Assembly (NCBI GenBank): GCA_021776785.1
Contig: JAJFFF010000026.1
Coordinates: 25,823 to 89,822 of the forward strand
Direction of reading: 5' to 3'
Length of the DNA: 64,000 nt
Source: Planctomycetota bacterium
GTDB taxonomy: Bacteria; Planctomycetota; PLA2
The notes below the pieces were generated by a model. The model worked only from the letters and a program-made list of their open reading frames with translations. It was not told where the DNA came from and did no database searches. This document shows, piece by piece, positions 16,915 through 26,382 of the stretch. Numbering within the stretch: the first letter of the stretch is position 1; each line of letters begins with the position of its first letter. The translations under genes and the position numbers were made by a program.

Positions 16915-17940
16915 ATGAATCACCTGACGACCACGATTGAGTACGACGACCTCCCGGGCGGCGCCGCCGAAGCGATCGCCGAGATTCGAGATACGTTTCC
17001 AGGCCCGGTGCCGGATCCGATCCGGCTGCACGCCATTGCACCGCGCGCGCTCGAAGCGTATTGGCACATGAGTAAGGCCGTTTATTTTTCGGGGAATCAC
17101 TTCGACCGGGAAGACAAAGACATCATTGCGAGCGGCGTTTCGGCCAGCAACGGCTGCTCGTATTGTCTCGAGGCGCACGCCGGCTTAGTCAGAATGGCGG
17201 ACCGCGAATCCGGCAACGGTATGGCCGCCGACGACGCTGGACGCATCGCCGACGTTCGACGACGCCGCCTCTTTCTGTGGGCGCGCGCCACGATGCGCCC
17301 CGATGCGTCGGAAGTCAGGCACCCACCGTTCGTCGCGCCACAGGCGGCGGAGGTGATTGGCGTCGCGCTCATGTTTCACTACACCAACCGGCTCGTGAAC
17401 ATCTTCATGCCCGACTCGCCGATTCAGCTGCCGCCAATCCCGGGTTTGAAACGCCTCGTGATGTGGCTCGCGCGGCCGCAGTTACGTCGGCTCGCCACGC
17501 GGGAGCAGCCGCGTCCGCTCCCGCAATCCGGACTGCCTAGTGCGGACTTTTCTTGGGCCGAACGAGACGCCGTCATCCACAGTAGTTTTTCGGCGTTTGA
17601 CCGCGTGATCACCCAAATGGGATCGGTGGTCGCAAGCGATCGCTGCCGAGCGGTCGTGCTCCGTGCGCTGCAGGCTTGGCGCGGAACCGACGGCGCCCAC
17701 AGCACCGACTGGATCGAGCAACAGATCTCGGCACTCCCGCCCGAAGACCAGGCCGCCGGACGTCTGGCGATGCGCTGCGCGATCGCGTCACGCGAGGTCA
17801 CCAAACATGACATCGACCAATATCAACACGACCGCCCCGGCGACGGCTCCCTCGTCCGGCTGTTGATGTGGTCATCGTTTCAGGCCACGAAACGAGTCGG
17901 TTCGTGGCTATGGGCTTCCGCCGACTGCCCCGCTCCCTAG
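16915..17940 (+). CDS. carboxymuconolactone-decarboxylase/AhpD-like protein
   Basis: 341 residues. The N-terminal half has YWHMSKAVYFSGNHFDRED and SNGCSYCLEAHAG, the CxxCxxxH redox signature of AhpD-like proteins, which reduce peroxidase partners or hydroperoxides. A further segment around residues 125-160 and a late helix set (AFDRVITQMGSVVASDRCRA) look like a second, degenerate half. No signal peptide; a hydrophobic stretch near residues 140-165 is short. Twelve bases separate it from the sigma factor, so it is probably in the same operon. CMD-like genes are better known as partners of ECF41 than of ECF42, so this pairing is notable. Confidence 0.75.
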   Translation: MNHLTTTIEYDDLPGGAAEAIAEIRDTFPGPVPDPIRLHAIAPRALEAYWHMSKAVYFSGNHFDREDKDIIASGVSASNGCSYCLEAHAGLVRMADRESGNGMAADDAGRIADVRRRRLFLWARATMRPDASEVRHPPFVAPQAAEVIGVALMFHYTNRLVNIFMPDSPIQLPPIPGLKRLVMWLARPQLRRLATREQPRPLPQSGLPSADFSWAERDAVIHSSFSAFDRVITQMGSVVASDRCRAVVLRALQAWRGTDGAHSTDWIEQQISALPPEDQAAGRLAMRCAIASREVTKHDIDQYQHDRPGDGSLVRLLMWSSFQATKRVGSWLWASADCPAP

Positions 17941-17970
17941 CATCGTTGCGCTCGCGCGTGTGGACACGCC

Positions 17971-18777
17971 TTAGTCGCGAGCGCGGTCGATGCGGAACGA
18001 GGCCACGAACGGTAGATGATCGGAAACGGTCGCCCGGTAGCGTTCGCGGCCGATGTCCATGCTCCAGTGCATCGGAAACAACCGCAGGCTGCCACGGATG
18101 TACTCCGTGCTATAGGTGCGGCTGATCGCAAAGCCGTCGAGTAGGTTGGCGCGGCCCGCTTCCAAGATGTGCGAGAAGCGCGCTTGCAGATCCCACGACG
18201 ACAAAAAGTCCATTTCGTCGGCGCCGCCCAGGTGATGGAAGTTGCTTACGTCCTGGCCGGGAATCATGTTGAAGTCGCCAACGAGCAAAATATCCTCGCG
18301 GCTCTGCGCGCGCTGGTCGGTGATGAACTGACCGACGACTTTGCACTGTTCGTCGCGCACGGCTTGCTGGGCGGCGCCGCGTCCGGACTTGAGGTGCACG
18401 ACGATAAGAGTGAAATCGAACTTGCCGATTTCCATTTCGACGACCAGCGCTTTGCGCCGCGCCGGATCGCCGAGATCGGAGCCGGCCAAAAAGCGCGCGT
18501 TGTTGGCAGTCACGCCATGTTTGTAGAGCACGCCGACGTTGAGGTCGTTGGCCTGCGGCAACAAAACAGCGTCGTAGTGAACGTTCTTGGCCGCCAAGCC
18601 CGCCTGAATGTCGGCCAGCACAGAGTCAGGGTTGACCTCAACAAGAGCGACAACCTCAGCATCCAGAAGCGCCAGCCCCTCCACCTGCCGAGCAACACGA
18701 TCCGCAGGAATCCCACCAAAACCAGCCAAGTTCCACGCCGCAACCGAAGCAGTCGAACGATCAAAATGACAGACCAT
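17971..18777 (-). CDS. endonuclease/exonuclease/phosphatase-family protein
   Basis: 268 residues with the EEP superfamily landmarks: AAWNLAGFG (metal-binding Asn), DAEVVALVEVN (metal-binding Glu), IVVHLKSG, LLVGDFNMIPG (Asp and Asn of the active site) and VSDHLPFVASF (Asp-His). Members cleave phosphodiester bonds in DNA, RNA, sphingomyelin or inositol phosphates; nothing here picks the substrate. The N-terminus lacks a clear signal peptide, so it is probably cytoplasmic. It is convergent with the CMD-like gene, with a 30-base gap. Confidence 0.85.
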   Translation of the reverse strand: MVCHFDRSTASVAAWNLAGFGGIPADRVARQVEGLALLDAEVVALVEVNPDSVLADIQAGLAAKNVHYDAVLLPQANDLNVGVLYKHGVTANNARFLAGSDLGDPARRKALVVEMEIGKFDFTLIVVHLKSGRGAAQQAVRDEQCKVVGQFITDQRAQSREDILLVGDFNMIPGQDVSNFHHLGGADEMDFLSSWDLQARFSHILEAGRANLLDGFAISRTYSTEYIRGSLRLFPMHWSMDIGRERYRATVSDHLPFVASFRIDRARD

Positions 18778-18862
18778 GACAGCCCCCTTTCCCCCCGCAG
18801 TTTACTGAATGGCAACGAAACTTTGCGCGTCAACTTGACGCGCCGCCACGGGAACCAGCCAC

Positions 18863-19148
18863 GGGACCAGGTCCCGCCCATTCTCGCCCTAAGCGACTGT
18901 CATTCTTGATCTTGCGACATGCGAGTGCGGGATTTTTCCCGCAGAATCAGCGGATCTGAGGACTGCCCGTCCGCGCGCGATTGGGCCGCATGCCCCGCAG
19001 AACACGCGTTTCCGGGCATTTGAGACAATTACGACAGTGACCTGTCACTGGGGCACGAGGTCCGGTTTGCGGTGAAATTCCCGCAACGACACGCCACAAC
19101 CCGCTATCGAATAAGGTCTTAGAGTGGCCGGGGGCGGGACCTGGTCCC
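18863..19148. repeat. MITE-like element 2 with long terminal inverted repeats (GGGACCAGGTCCC ends)
   Basis: 286 bases, three longer than element 1. Both arms start GGGACCAGGTCCCGCCC, have CTAAG at arm position 27-31 and TGCGGGA at 64-70. The middle holds no gene. A small inner palindrome, CAGTGACCTGTCACTG, lies near 19035. It fills most of the gap from 18778 to 19163 between two minus-strand genes. Confidence 0.75.
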
Positions 19149-19163
19149 GCCTCCTCTTTCAGT

Positions 19164-20882
19164 CTACTTGATCTCGATTACGGTCGTCGCGCCCGCGACT
19201 ACATCTACGGACCCTTCCACAGATCCAAGAAGTTCTGTCGTAGCGGACCATCGGTACGTTCCCGGAGGAAGCCCGTGATACTCGAATCGCTGCCGCCGGT
19301 CACGTCGAGCGTCCACCCAGTCGTTCGATTCGCGTAGACCAAAGTATTCGACCACCCCGCTCAATGACTGGACCGCAACGGAGCCCGTCCCCGGCGCGAC
19401 AGAAACCACGATGTTTTGCCGCAACGGGAACGTTCGATCGCTCCCGATCGGCTCGTGGACAGAGAGCTCGAACTCGCTCGGCCACAACAACCATGACCGC
19501 TTGACCGCGATTTGAAACATCGAGCGCTCGAAGTTCCGTTTCCTAACGAATATAAGCAAAAACGGGTCTATTTTCGTTAACACAGGACCAGTGGTCGCCT
19601 GGATGTTGGGAGCAAACAGCGGCGTGCCACGCTCGTCGACCAGTCGAACGGTCACGTGTGTCCATTGGTCCGGAGCGACAGCCTCCACGACCATCGGTTC
19701 ATCACCGACGCGTCCACTCCATATGACCTCGTCGGCAAGTTGTATCTCTGCGTGTCCTGAAAAAATCCACCGAGCGCTCTCCGCGAATGGTCGCCAACGT
19801 CCAACCCGGTCCGTGAAACCGCTCGTTATGTGGTCACTCTCCGTACCCATCATCAAAAGCGCGAACGCCACAGGATTTCGGTCGCGATCCAAGACGCGGA
19901 TTTCGAACGAACTGCTGTACGTGAGCCGAACCGTAGTCGGTGATTGGTGCGACCGAGGAAGGACAACCGCAGACCGCAAACCGATCCAACGCCCCTTTCC
20001 CATCGAGATAGGCCTGCAACCAACCCGTAACTCCTCGGAGTCGGATCCCATGGCGACGACACGCCCCCGATTGTCCGTGTAGTCGATCACCGACGCGTAC
20101 GAGACGGCGTGGCCTCCGGGTAGCGATTCACCCTCCGGGGTTTGCATCTGCACGACGACTTGCTTCGCAGCGGGCGTCAGCCGCAGTTCGATGGGCAACT
20201 GCGGCTTGAACACTTCGCCCTCCCACCGAACTGGAACATGATGCGCCAGTCGCGCTTGCAATACTGACGCACCAACGACGCCCGTCAGCTCGAACTCTAA
20301 GTCCGCAGAGACAGAAACTTCGCGGCGGCCGAATTCGCCCTCCGGCCATGCGTTGCACGTTGCGCGAAGGCGAACGTCGGAAGCGTGTACGCCAGTGATC
20401 CCTACGATTTTTCCTCGGAGTGTGAACACCGGTACGCGAAGAGTCGCGACTTCGTTACTGCGCATCGGTTGCGCAACGCTCGCGCGGTCTCCTTGTACGG
20501 ACACCGCTCGAACGAATGCCGAACCCGACCACTCCCGCGGCACATGAACCGTGGCCGCGCCCGCGGCGTTCGTGGTCGCACGCCGTATGTCCCGGCTTAC
20601 AAAGTACGGAGGGGCCGATCGACGCAGAGCCACTTCCACGGCTGCGCCGATCGCCGGCTCGCCCTCGGCCGTTTCCACGCGCACGACGAACGCCGTTCGA
20701 TCCGGGTGTTCGGAATCAGGACTCGCAAGCGTCGGCGGCTGCCGCTCCGCGGCCCGTTGGTTCGTCGACGCGGAGGATGGAACGCGCCGGCTGAAGGCGC
20801 CTCGGAAAGCGGACTCGTCCCGCCCCACCCAAAACCAAAGCGCGACCACCAAAATGACGGGCGCAACGGCGAGGCGCTTCAT
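19164..20882 (-). CDS. exported carboxypeptidase-regulatory-like repeat protein
   Basis: 572 residues with an N-terminal signal or anchor (RLAVAPVILVVALWFWVG) and a low-complexity linker. Repeated beta-sandwich units follow, with patterns such as VETAEGEPAIGAAVEVALRR, RVLDRDRNPVAFALLMMG and RLVDERGTPLFAPNIQATTG; the form V-D-x-x-G-x-P-x-x-x-A-x-V is that of carboxypeptidase regulatory-like (transthyretin-like) domains. It ends with GLPPGTYRWSATTELLGSVE. Such proteins are exported and bind surfaces or partners; there is no catalytic motif. The start lies four bases after the sufE stop, so it may be the last gene of the sulfurtransferase operon. It is one of at least four such proteins in the window. 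Confidence 0.7.
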   Translation of the reverse strand: MKRLAVAPVILVVALWFWVGRDESAFRGAFSRRVPSSASTNQRAAERQPPTLASPDSEHPDRTAFVVRVETAEGEPAIGAAVEVALRRSAPPYFVSRDIRRATTNAAGAATVHVPREWSGSAFVRAVSVQGDRASVAQPMRSNEVATLRVPVFTLRGKIVGITGVHASDVRLRATCNAWPEGEFGRREVSVSADLEFELTGVVGASVLQARLAHHVPVRWEGEVFKPQLPIELRLTPAAKQVVVQMQTPEGESLPGGHAVSYASVIDYTDNRGRVVAMGSDSEELRVGCRPISMGKGRWIGLRSAVVLPRSHQSPTTVRLTYSSSFEIRVLDRDRNPVAFALLMMGTESDHITSGFTDRVGRWRPFAESARWIFSGHAEIQLADEVIWSGRVGDEPMVVEAVAPDQWTHVTVRLVDERGTPLFAPNIQATTGPVLTKIDPFLLIFVRKRNFERSMFQIAVKRSWLLWPSEFELSVHEPIGSDRTFPLRQNIVVSVAPGTGSVAVQSLSGVVEYFGLRESNDWVDARRDRRQRFEYHGLPPGTYRWSATTELLGSVEGSVDVVAGATTVIEIK

Positions 20883-20886
20883 CGCA

Positions 20887-21303
20887 CTACAGCGCCGCTT
20901 GCTTCTTCAGCCGTCCTACCAGCGCCGCCACGCCCACCGTTCGGTTCATGCGCAACACTTTGTGCAAGCCCAGTTTTTCGACCAGGTTGCTGGGGACTGC
21001 GTCCAGCTCTTCTTGCGTGCAGCCGTCCAACGCTTTCACCAAGATGCCGCCGATGCCGGCGATTGTCGGCGCTTCTTCGGCCACGCCGATGTGTGGGTGG
21101 ATGCGACCTTCGTCGTCGCGATCCACCCACAAAAAGACCGGCGTCATGCACTCATGGATGCGACCCGCGCCCGCTTCCATCAACTTCTGATAGTGATCGG
21201 GAAGCTTGGGGAGCTTCCTGGAGTAATCCAACAAGAGCTCCAGCCGCATTTGCGGTTCGACTCCCGAAAACAGATCGATGATTTCGTCCAGCGCGGCCGA
21301 CAT
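20887..21303 (-). CDS. sufE: SufE-like sulfur acceptor protein
   Basis: 138 residues, the usual SufE size. LPDHYQKLMEAGAGRIHECM carries the active-site Cys that accepts persulfide sulfur from a cysteine desulfurase, and the later DAVPSNLVEKLGLHKVL is the conserved C-terminal helix (compare P..LV..LGL). The protein passes sulfur to the Fe-S scaffold in the cytoplasm. No SufS or SufBCD is in the window; its partner here is a thiosulfate sulfurtransferase 15 bases upstream on the same strand, so sulfur could also come from thiosulfate. Confidence 0.9.
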   Translation of the reverse strand: MSAALDEIIDLFSGVEPQMRLELLLDYSRKLPKLPDHYQKLMEAGAGRIHECMTPVFLWVDRDDEGRIHPHIGVAEEAPTIAGIGGILVKALDGCTQEELDAVPSNLVEKLGLHKVLRMNRTVGVAALVGRLKKQAAL

Positions 21304-21318
21304 GACGTTCCCTCGGTG

Positions 21319-22167
21319 CTACTTTTCGATCGGGAGCCCGACCGAGTTGCCCCATTCGGTCCACGAACCGTCGTAGTTCTGCACGTTTTTGAATCCGAGC
21401 AAGTACTTCAACACAAACCAGGTGTGGCTGGAACGCTCGCCGATGCGGCAATACGCAACCATCGGCTCGTCCGACTTGAGTCCCTGCTCTTGTAGGTAGA
21501 GCGCTTCCAAGCCCGCGCGGTTCTTAAACGTGCCGTCTTCATCGACGGCGCGCGACCACGGCACGTTGCTCGCGCCAGGGATGTGCCCACCGCGCAACAC
21601 GCCCTCCTGCGGGTAGTCCGGCATGTGCGTCTTCTCGCCCGAGAACTCCTCCGGCGAACGCACGTCGACCAACTGGCCCTTGCGCTCGATGTGATGGCGC
21701 ACCTCGTCACGGAACGCGCGGATCGAACGATCCTGCGGCTGCGCCACATAGTCGCGCTGCGCGTACGTCGGCTTCTCGGTGCTCACGGCGCGATTTTCGT
21801 CCATCCACTTTTTGCGGCCGCCGTCCATGATGCGGCAGTTCTCGTGGCCAAACAGCTTGAACACCCAAAGCGCGTAGCACGCCCACCAGTTGCTCTTGTC
21901 GCCGTAGAACACAACGGTCGTGTCGTTGCCGATCCCGTTCTTGGCGCAAAGCGCAGCGAACCGTTCGTGGCTGATGTAGTCGCGCACGATCGGGTCGTTG
22001 AGGTCGTCGATCCAGTCGATCTTGACCGACTCCGGCACGTGACCGGTATCGTAGAGAAGCACGTCCTCGTCGGACTCGACGATACGAATGTTTTTCGTGT
22101 CGGAACGGTGCTCGTCGACCCATGCCGTCGAGACCAGCATCTCCGGGTGCGTGTATTCGTTACTCAT
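21319..22167 (-). CDS. thiosulfate/3-mercaptopyruvate sulfurtransferase
   Basis: 282 residues with two rhodanese domains. The second has the active-site loop [20 protein letters not shown]; the [10 protein letters not shown] loop is typical of thiosulfate sulfurtransferases. The first domain has [19 protein letters not shown] and [17 protein letters not shown], without the catalytic Cys, as expected. The enzyme moves sulfane sulfur from thiosulfate to an acceptor. A longer in-frame reading to 22803 is not credible: a ribosome site (AGGGGG) precedes ATG 22167 and the family starts there. It forms an operon with sufE. Confidence 0.92.
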   Translation of the reverse strand: MSNEYTHPEMLVSTAWVDEHRSDTKNIRIVESDEDVLLYDTGHVPESVKIDWIDDLNDPIVRDYISHERFAALCAKNGIGNDTTVVFYGDKSNWWACYALWVFKLFGHENCRIMDGGRKKWMDENRAVSTEKPTYAQRDYVAQPQDRSIRAFRDEVRHHIERKGQLVDVRSPEEFSGEKTHMPDYPQEGVLRGGHIPGASNVPWSRAVDEDGTFKNRAGLEALYLQEQGLKSDEPMVAYCRIGERSSHTWFVLKYLLGFKNVQNYDGSWTEWGNSVGLPIEK

Positions 22168-22300
22168 GTGAACCCCCTGAGTTGGCTCCGCGAGAACAAC
22201 TCCCGTGGAACGACTTCTCCAAACGCAGGATCTCATTCTAGCCTGCAGGAATTCCGCCGCGAATTCCGAACTCGTTCGATTTGGGTTAGATTCGAGACCT

Positions 22301-23614
22301 ATGAGCGGGTTTTCGATTCGGGGCGGTCGCGTGGTGTCGGCCGACGGCGTGGTGGAGCGCGATCTCTTTGTGCGCGACGGCAAAATCGTCGCTGGCGACG
22401 AAGGGAGCGCGTTTGCCGAGAGCATCGACGCAACCGGCAAGCTGATTTTTCCGGGCTTGATCGATACGCAGGTGCACTTTCGCGAACCGGGCGCCGAGCA
22501 CAAGGAAGACCTCGCGTCGGGCTCACTGGCGGCGATTGCCGGCGGCGTGACCACGTTTTTCGAGATGCCGAATACGAATCCGCCGACGACGACGCCGGAA
22601 GCGCTCGCGGACAAACTACGCCGTTGCGAGGGGCGCGCCTGGAGCGACCACGCATTTTTCCTGGGCGCGACCGAGGACAACGTTGATTCCCTCGACGAGT
22701 GGGAACACACGCCGGGCTGCTGTGGCGTGAAAGTGTTTATGGGGTCCTCGACCGGATCCCTGCTCGTGGACGACGCCGCGGTGTTGGAGAGCATCCTGCG
22801 CAACGGACAGCGCCCTGTCGCTGTGCACGCGGAAGACGAGGCGCGATTGCGCGCGCGCTACGCGACGATCCCGAGCGGTTCGCCCTACAACATTCACCCC
22901 GAAGTGCGCGATCCCACGGCCGCATTGTTGGCCACGACGCGGCTCCTCGACTTGGCCGAAAAGACCAAGCGGCGCGTCCACGTTCTTCACATCTCGACCG
23001 CCGATGAAATCGAGCTACTGCGCGAGCGCGACCTAAAGGGGCTCGTCACGGCGGAGGCGACGCCCAACCACCTCTTTCTCGAAGCGCCGGATTGCTACAA
23101 CCGTTTCGGAGCCGGCGTGCAGATGAACCCGCCCGTGCGCGACCGCCGCCATCAAGAGGTGATTCGCCAAGGCGTCGTCGATGGCGTGATCGACTGCATC
23201 GGTTCCGACCACGCGCCGCACGCGCCCGAGGAAAAAGCGAAGCCGTACCCGGATAGCCCGAGCGGCATCCCGAGCGTGCAGATGACGTTGGGGTTGCTTT
23301 TGACGGCCGTGCGCGACGGCTGGCTCGCGCTGGAGGACATCGCGCGCTTGACGGCGGCCGGCCCCGCGGCGATTTTCGATATTCACGACAAGGGCGTGCT
23401 CAAGGTAGGCGCGGATGCCGACCTGACGATCGTCGATCCTTCGATTGTGCAACCGCTGCCGGAACAGTGGGTCCGCTCCCGGGCGGGATACTCGCCGTTT
23501 GTGGGAACCCCGCTGGCCGGATGGCCGGTGTGCACGATGGTCCGCGGCGCGATCGCGTATCGGGACCACGAGCCCGTCGGCAAGGCCGCGGGACGTCCGG
23601 TGACCGTCGGCTAG
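22301..23614 (+). CDS. pyrC: dihydroorotase
   Basis: 437 residues, class I dihydroorotase of the cyclic amidohydrolase family. [15 protein letters not shown] gives the first two metal ligands (His-x-His), [15 protein letters not shown] the carbamylated Lys, VAVHAEDE and [11 protein letters not shown] further His ligands, and [15 protein letters not shown] the catalytic Asp. It closes carbamoyl-aspartate to dihydroorotate in pyrimidine synthesis. ATG 22301 matches the family start, while the ORF could be extended to 22205. Allantoinase is an alternative reading, but the KVFMGSSTG and late PEEK patterns favour dihydroorotase. It is divergent from the sulfurtransferase operon. Confidence 0.88.
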   Translation: MSGFSIRGGRVVSADGVVERDLFVRDGKIVAGDEGSAFAESIDATGKLIFPGLIDTQVHFREPGAEHKEDLASGSLAAIAGGVTTFFEMPNTNPPTTTPEALADKLRRCEGRAWSDHAFFLGATEDNVDSLDEWEHTPGCCGVKVFMGSSTGSLLVDDAAVLESILRNGQRPVAVHAEDEARLRARYATIPSGSPYNIHPEVRDPTAALLATTRLLDLAEKTKRRVHVLHISTADEIELLRERDLKGLVTAEATPNHLFLEAPDCYNRFGAGVQMNPPVRDRRHQEVIRQGVVDGVIDCIGSDHAPHAPEEKAKPYPDSPSGIPSVQMTLGLLLTAVRDGWLALEDIARLTAAGPAAIFDIHDKGVLKVGADADLTIVDPSIVQPLPEQWVRSRAGYSPFVGTPLAGWPVCTMVRGAIAYRDHEPVGKAAGRPVTVG

Positions 23615-23797
23615 CGATCGCGCTGGACTCATCGTCGAATCCGCGCGCGCGTCAAGCCGCCCTCCCGAATGGCGCGGAATGGGCTCACATGCGATCCCGC
23701 GCCGAGGCAAGCTGCAGGATCGCGGCTCGTTGGGCCGAATCTGGAGGAATCCAGCGTCGTAGTCGTAGGGACTTGCGCGGTCCGAAACAATAGGGAC

Positions 23798-24034
23798 GTG
23801 ATCACCTGGAACTCCAACACGCTCTATGGCGTCCCGACCCCCGGCGTTTGCCAAGTCAGCGGCAAGTACGAAACCGGTCGCATCTACATCAAGAACGGCA
23901 AACCGTTTTTTGTCGGCAACACCGAAGCTCCCAAGTGCGTGGAACAGTACGTCGAATTTTTGACGGCGCTGCAACAAGTCACCGGGTTTAAGCGCGGCTA
24001 CGCCAAGTCGGAGTGGATCGCCAAAAAAATCTAG
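23798..24034 (+). CDS. small hypothetical protein
   Basis: About 78 residues from GTG 23798; a longer reading from 23669 adds 43 residues with no conserved look. The visible part, NTLYGVPTPGVCQVSGKYET and YIKNGKPFFVGNTEAPKCVE, followed by a helix, suggests a compact alpha/beta protein. No motif is recognised. The stop TAG is supplied by the CTAG end of a repeat element, as in the ZIP gene. Confidence 0.55.
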   Translation: MITWNSNTLYGVPTPGVCQVSGKYETGRIYIKNGKPFFVGNTEAPKCVEQYVEFLTALQQVTGFKRGYAKSEWIAKKI

Positions 24035-24122
24035 CGGCTCGCAAGCCAATGGGCTGCGTGCGATGTTCGGATCTGATCGTTCGCTCTCGCCCTTCCCCGG
24101 CGGGTCCTCGACGGGCCGCTAG
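24031..24122. repeat. CTAG-bounded inverted-repeat element (short copy)
   Basis: 92 bases, beginning CTAGCGGCTCG and ending CGACGGGCCGCTAG. The ends resemble those of the 165-base element at 8625-8789 (CTAG, purine-rich GC stretch, CCCGTCGA). The left CTAG again contains the stop codon of the upstream gene. Confidence 0.6.
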
Positions 24123-24134
24123 CGTGCGTTGAAA

Positions 24135-25004
24135 TCAACCGCGGGAATCCACGAGCGCGTTCCAGCAGAGCACGGCATAGCGCCGCGGTCCGTGATCGAC
24201 CAGCGACCGCAACATCAGCGCGCGCCAGTCGCCGCTGCGCCACGCCTGGATCGCGTCGTCGAGTCCGTCGCGGAGTCCGCGGAGCGCGGCCACAAACTGT
24301 GCGCCCGGCGCCGGCGCGCGGACGGCGTTCCCCACCTCGTCGAACACGATGCGTTCGCCGGTGTGGCGGTACGGATACGGCGGGAGCTGCGTCACGAGAT
24401 CGGAGTTGTTCACGATGCGGTACGCCGGCACCGGATACGCGTCGCGAAACCCGCCCGTGCCCACGCGCGGCGCGCCGAACGTGTAGACCGCGTGCGCCGG
24501 GCGCTCCGCCGCAGCCAACGTCGCGAGCGCGCCGCCCAAACTGTGACCGCAAAACAGTGCGGCCGGCTTCCCGCGCAGCGCGTCGTCGAGCCCGGGGCTG
24601 ATCTGTCGGTACGCTTCTAAGAACCCGGAGTGGATCCGCCCTGTTGTGCCCGAGCGCGTGAGCGCGACGCGCACGTTCGTTTTCCAATCCACGAGGTCGA
24701 GGCCTTCGGTGCCACGAAACGCGACCGCTGTAAAGTCGCCGCGCGTCACGACGATCGCGTGCGTTCCGCCGGCATGCACGCTCTCCACGCTCGTGCATCC
24801 GGCTGGACCCAACGCAACGCGGCGCACGTCGTTGTCGTCGAGATACGCGAGCAGCGAGAGGTCGGCAAGCCACCACGCGGTGACCCACGAGAAACGATCG
24901 ATCGGCGGCGGGCCGACGGTTGCCGCGTGCTCAAAATACGCGTACTCGCGCTGCGGGCCGAACAGGCCGTCGAAGCTGATATCGCGCGGGATCTCTTTGC
25001 GCAT
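24135..25004 (-). CDS. class 3 lipase-like alpha/beta hydrolase
   Basis: 289 residues. The nucleophile elbow is in ALFCGHSLGGALATLAA, a lipase-3 feature is VAFRGTEGLDLVDWKTN, followed by GRIHSGFLEAYRQI and VYTFGAPRVGTGGFRDAY, then VNNSDLVTQLPP with the catalytic Asp region. Lipase-3 proteins hydrolyse acylglycerols or related esters. No signal peptide is obvious (the start reads RKEIPRDISFDG), so it may be cytoplasmic. The C-terminal 75 residues have no clear match. Confidence 0.85.
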   Translation of the reverse strand: MRKEIPRDISFDGLFGPQREYAYFEHAATVGPPPIDRFSWVTAWWLADLSLLAYLDDNDVRRVALGPAGCTSVESVHAGGTHAIVVTRGDFTAVAFRGTEGLDLVDWKTNVRVALTRSGTTGRIHSGFLEAYRQISPGLDDALRGKPAALFCGHSLGGALATLAAAERPAHAVYTFGAPRVGTGGFRDAYPVPAYRIVNNSDLVTQLPPYPYRHTGERIVFDEVGNAVRAPAPGAQFVAALRGLRDGLDDAIQAWRSGDWRALMLRSLVDHGPRRYAVLCWNALVDSRG

Positions 25005-25215
25005 AGGCCTTCAGCGTACCGGTTTCGGCCGCACTCCAAAAACAACTCCGTCCACAGGGACGCGGACGCGCGGGTTAGCGGGCGGAGCTTGTCGCACGGT
25101 TAGTCCGGCCTGCGCCGTGTCGTTGACAGCGTGCGCACCGTCGGTCTCGCGGGATGGGTTCGGCGCGCATGTCGGACGGGCCTCACCGTCGCGCGCGGCT
25201 CCCGCCTGCGCCCGG

Positions 25216-25908
25216 CTAATCGAGGGTGTTCCAGATCTGCTCGTATGCCTCTACGAACGGCTTCACGAGTCGGATGTCATCGGTCACGACGACATTTTCG
25301 TGATTGTCTTCGGCGGCCCCGCGCGTCCAGTTGTAGCTTCCGGTCATGAGCAAACGTTGATCGAACACCGCGTACTTGTGGTGCATCAATCCGCGGTCGG
25401 ATCGATCGGCGCGGACCGGGATGCCTCGCTCGCGCAGCCGTCGGATGTCGCTGCCGAGGTCGAGCGCCTTTTCGCTTTCCGTGATGATGCGCACGTTTAC
25501 GCGGCGCGCGTGTGCGTGTTCGAGCGCGCGCGTGAGGCGGTTGTCGGTGATCGTGTACACGCAAACCGCAACGCTGTGCGATGCTTCGTCGATTAGCTTT
25601 TGGATGCGCTGCACCGCGTCCATCTCCGGTGTGAACCACACCTCCGCCACGCGACTTTGCGGCACATCGGGATGGACGTTGTCGAGGAGTTTTACAATTT
25701 GCTCGATCCACTCGAGCACGTCTTTACTCGCGGGATCGATCAGTTCGCGCCGGGCCACGTCGAATGCCCGTCCGCGCAGTCCGCGCACCTGCGCCTCGGT
25801 AAGCTTGGCGGCTTGCAGCTGGTCGCGCAGCGCTCGACTCTCGCCGCGCGAAACGGCGCGGTCGGCGAGCGACTGCTGCATCAGCGCGTCGAATTCGGTC
25901 GGCTTCAT
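25216..25908 (-). CDS. phospholipase D-like domain protein
   Basis: About 230 residues. A helical N-terminal part (to about residue 80) is followed by one PLD domain with the HxK motif in DRGLMHHKYAVFDQRLLMTG and the characteristic SYNWTRGAAEDNHENVVV. A single HKD copy is typical of Nuc/MitoPLD-type enzymes, which act as dimers on nucleic acids or phospholipids. The ATG at 25908 overlaps the stop of the upstream gene (ATGA), so the two are coupled. No signal peptide. Confidence 0.85.
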   Translation of the reverse strand: MKPTEFDALMQQSLADRAVSRGESRALRDQLQAAKLTEAQVRGLRGRAFDVARRELIDPASKDVLEWIEQIVKLLDNVHPDVPQSRVAEVWFTPEMDAVQRIQKLIDEASHSVAVCVYTITDNRLTRALEHAHARRVNVRIITESEKALDLGSDIRRLRERGIPVRADRSDRGLMHHKYAVFDQRLLMTGSYNWTRGAAEDNHENVVVTDDIRLVKPFVEAYEQIWNTLD

Positions 25909-26366
25909 GACGTCGCCCACTCCTCGGAAGCCGGTTTGTCGAGGCGCCACTCGCCGTCCTCGCGGAGCAACACCTGAACCAACTCACCGCCCATGCCCGC
26001 CGGCAACGGTCGTGTGCCTCCCGGCGTCAACCGCACCACGATTCGATCGTCGCGCGCTTCCTCGCGGACGAACTCCCACACCATGTGGCCCGCCGCCGTG
26101 TGTGCGCAGCTCGCGCGCGTGAATGCTTCCCACACTTGCTTGGGCTCGAGGTTTCCGATCGCGCAGCCCATGCGGTCCTCCAACGCTTTCCCGACGTTTG
26201 GATCCCGGCGCGCCGACTCCGTCATGTCACGAATGCTCGCCAGCGTCAGCTCGTGCGACGCCCTTGTCTGCAGCGCCCAGATCGCGTCGAGATCGCTCGC
26301 GACGAACGCCGCGTGAAACCGATCAAACCACGCGCGCCCCGGATTCGGTTCGGCCTCGTTTGCCAT
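25905..26366 (-). CDS. hypothetical protein, NTF2-like by appearance
   Basis: 153 residues from ATG 26366. The start AWFDRFHAAFVASDLDAIWAL and the end GELVQVLLREDGEWRLDKPA look like the first helix and last strand of a SnoaL/NTF2-like (cystatin-like) fold, but the match is weak. No membrane helix or signal peptide. It is divergent from the DUF192 lipoprotein gene, with 16 bases between the starts, and translationally coupled to the PLD gene. An in-frame extension to 26633 runs over the opposite-strand lipoprotein gene and is rejected. Confidence 0.6.
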   Translation of the reverse strand: MANEAEPNPGRAWFDRFHAAFVASDLDAIWALQTRASHELTLASIRDMTESARRDPNVGKALEDRMGCAIGNLEPKQVWEAFTRASCAHTAAGHMVWEFVREEARDDRIVVRLTPGGTRPLPAGMGGELVQVLLREDGEWRLDKPASEEWATS

Positions 26367-26382
26367 GCGATAGAGTGTAGCG

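Noticed and set aside
22168..22803. N-terminal extension of the sulfurtransferase
   Set aside because: It overlaps the divergent dihydroorotase gene and the extra residues have no family match; a ribosome site precedes 22167.
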